Origin: Clostridium arbusti SL206
Lineage (GTDB): Bacteria; Bacillota; Clostridia; Clostridiales; Clostridiaceae
Direction: 5' to 3'
DNA: 64,000 nucleotides
Assembly: GCF_000246895.1 (NCBI RefSeq)
Contig: NZ_BAEV01000005.1
Span: 1 to 64,000, forward strand
Part shown: in pieces, positions 63,039-64,000 of the stretch
Position numbering within the stretch: the first letter of the stretch is position 1
Layout: the number at the start of each line of letters is the position of its first letter
Notes under the pieces: generated by a model
The model's database searches: none
What the model saw: the letters and a program-made list of their open reading frames with translations, nothing else
Told to the model about the DNA's origin: nothing
Made by a program: the position numbers and the translations under genes

Positions 63039-64000
63039 TTATGCCTCTACCACTCTTTGTTTTAGTGAAGTCTTTAAATCATCTTCTGGCGTACTTATTG
63101 GTTTTATATTAAAGGTGTCCACTAGATATTGTAATACATTAGGTGATAAGAAAGCTGGTAAACTTGGTCCTAAGAACATTCCTTTTATTCCAAGTGATAA
63201 TAATGCTAACAAATCAGCTACTGCTTTTTGCTCATACCAAGAAAGCACAATAGTTAGCGGCAATGAATTTACATCAGTTTCAAAAGCATCAGCTAGTGCT
63301 GTTGCTATCCTAACTGCTGAATAAGCATCATTGCATTGACCTACATCTAATAATCTAGGTAGTCCGGCTACTGTTCCAAAATCCAGTTTATTAAATCTGT
63401 ATTTACCACAGGCCAAAGTAAGAATTACACAATCTTCAGGAACCATTTTTGCAAAATCAGTATAATAATTTCTTCCTGGTCTTGCACCATCACAACCACC
63501 TATTAAGAAGAAATGTCTTAGTTTCCCATCTTTAACTGCATTAACTATAGCTTCAGCATGTGATAATGTTGCATTATGTCCAAAGCCTACTAATATTTCT
63601 TTTTCTTCCTCATCTTTTTCGAATCCGCCAAGTTCTAATGCCTTATTTATTATTTCGGTGAAATCTTTAGTTCCATCTTCTGACACTCCAATATATTTTA
63701 CTCCATCCCATCCCACAACACTGGTAGTAAATATTCTATCTTTGTATGTTTCTCTTGGTCTCATTAAGCAGTTAGTAGTCATTAAAATACATCCTGGTAT
63801 TCCATCAAACTCTTTCTGTTGATTTTGCCAAGCAGAACCAAAATTACCTATTAAATGTTTATATTTCTTTAGTGCTGGATATCCATGTGCTGGTAACATT
63901 TCTCCATGAGTATAAATGTTAATTCCCTTACCTTCTGTTTGCTCAAGTAGCATTTCCAAATCTCTTAAATCATGTCCAGATACTATAATAAACGGACCTT
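63039..64000 (-). CDS. hcp: Hydroxylamine reductase (hybrid cluster protein), partial
   Basis: The last ~319 residues are visible; the start lies beyond the right edge. Residues from [20 protein letters not shown] on are continuous. Hybrid-cluster ligands are seen: His in SGHDL, Glu in [13 protein letters not shown], Cys in ILMTTNC, Cys in [15 protein letters not shown], Cys in [11 protein letters not shown]. The enzyme reduces hydroxylamine or NO, and acts in S-nitrosylation and nitrosative stress. It is convergent with the lectin gene. Its oxygen- and NO-related regulation cannot be seen in the window. Confidence 0.93.
   Translation of the reverse strand, partial: GPFIIVSGHDLRDLEMLLEQTEGKGINIYTHGEMLPAHGYPALKKYKHLIGNFGSAWQNQQKEFDGIPGCILMTTNCLMRPRETYKDRIFTTSVVGWDGVKYIGVSEDGTKDFTEIINKALELGGFEKDEEEKEILVGFGHNATLSHAEAIVNAVKDGKLRHFFLIGGCDGARPGRNYYTDFAKMVPEDCVILTLACGKYRFNKLDFGTVAGLPRLLDVGQCNDAYSAVRIATALADAFETDVNSLPLTIVLSWYEQKAVADLLALLSLGIKGMFLGPSLPAFLSPNVLQYLVDTFNIKPISTPEDDLKTSLKQRVVEA

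Overview
The window is strongly AT-rich DNA from a Clostridium sensu stricto (cluster I) chromosome. The evidence is the gene order ruvA-ruvB-queA-tgt-yajC-(TIGR04086)-scfA-scfB-secD-secF followed by apt-relA-MBL-hemZ-hisS-aspS, together with SCIFF, AddAB, a BofC-like protein and frequent TTG/GTG starts. Mop-domain, nitrogenase-like, lactate permease and hydroxylamine reductase genes would suit a solventogenic or acetogenic relative (C. ljungdahlii / C. carboxidivorans / C. kluyveri type). The species cannot be fixed from sequence reading alone. I found no rRNA, tRNA, CRISPR array, prophage or intact transposase.

Layout. 0-3 kb holds a small four-Cys protein, a flavodoxin, a radical SAM protein and a GNAT. 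3-8 kb holds a 3-hydroxyisobutyrate-dehydrogenase-like gene convergent with a nitrogenase-like nifD/nifK pair that has its own promoter and a leader with a possible 29-codon reading frame; folA and acyP follow. 8-19 kb is accessory: a P-type Ca2+ ATPase, a frameshifted metF-like gene, a double-Mop protein with a Tyr-rich head, an aldo/keto reductase, dcd, a GNAT, a pentapeptide-repeat K+ channel fusion and small genes. 18.5-28.9 kb holds alaX, addA/addB and glyA. 29-30.3 kb holds a two-subunit ThrE exporter. 30.3-49.8 kb is the housekeeping block listed above, with a probable 6S RNA next to aspS. 49.8-52.7 kb is a biotin operon (bioY-bioD-bioA) with a textbook BirA operator. 52.8-64 kb is accessory: a methyltransferase, a radical SAM protein, an FMN-binding NapH-like protein, a flavoprotein, a polysaccharide deacetylase, lactate permease, a divergent FG-GAP-like gene and PLL-type lectin pair, and the end of hcp running off the window.

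A family of short dispersed inverted repeats runs through the window. Consensus ends are TTAGGCACATTCAAATAAAT and its near complement. I count about nine clear and several degraded copies, and three long copies carry a central hairpin that stays paired although its sequence changes. Copies lie between co-transcribed genes (queA/tgt, scfA/scfB, secD/scfB, secF/recJ-like), and in three places the repeat supplies stop codons or C-terminal codons (aspS, queA, scfB).

The most promising unexplained items are the orphan nitrogenase-like NflDK pair with a non-canonical cofactor pocket and an attenuator-like leader, the structured repeat family, the Tyr-rich double-Mop protein, and the pentapeptide/zinc-finger-like/K+ channel fusion.
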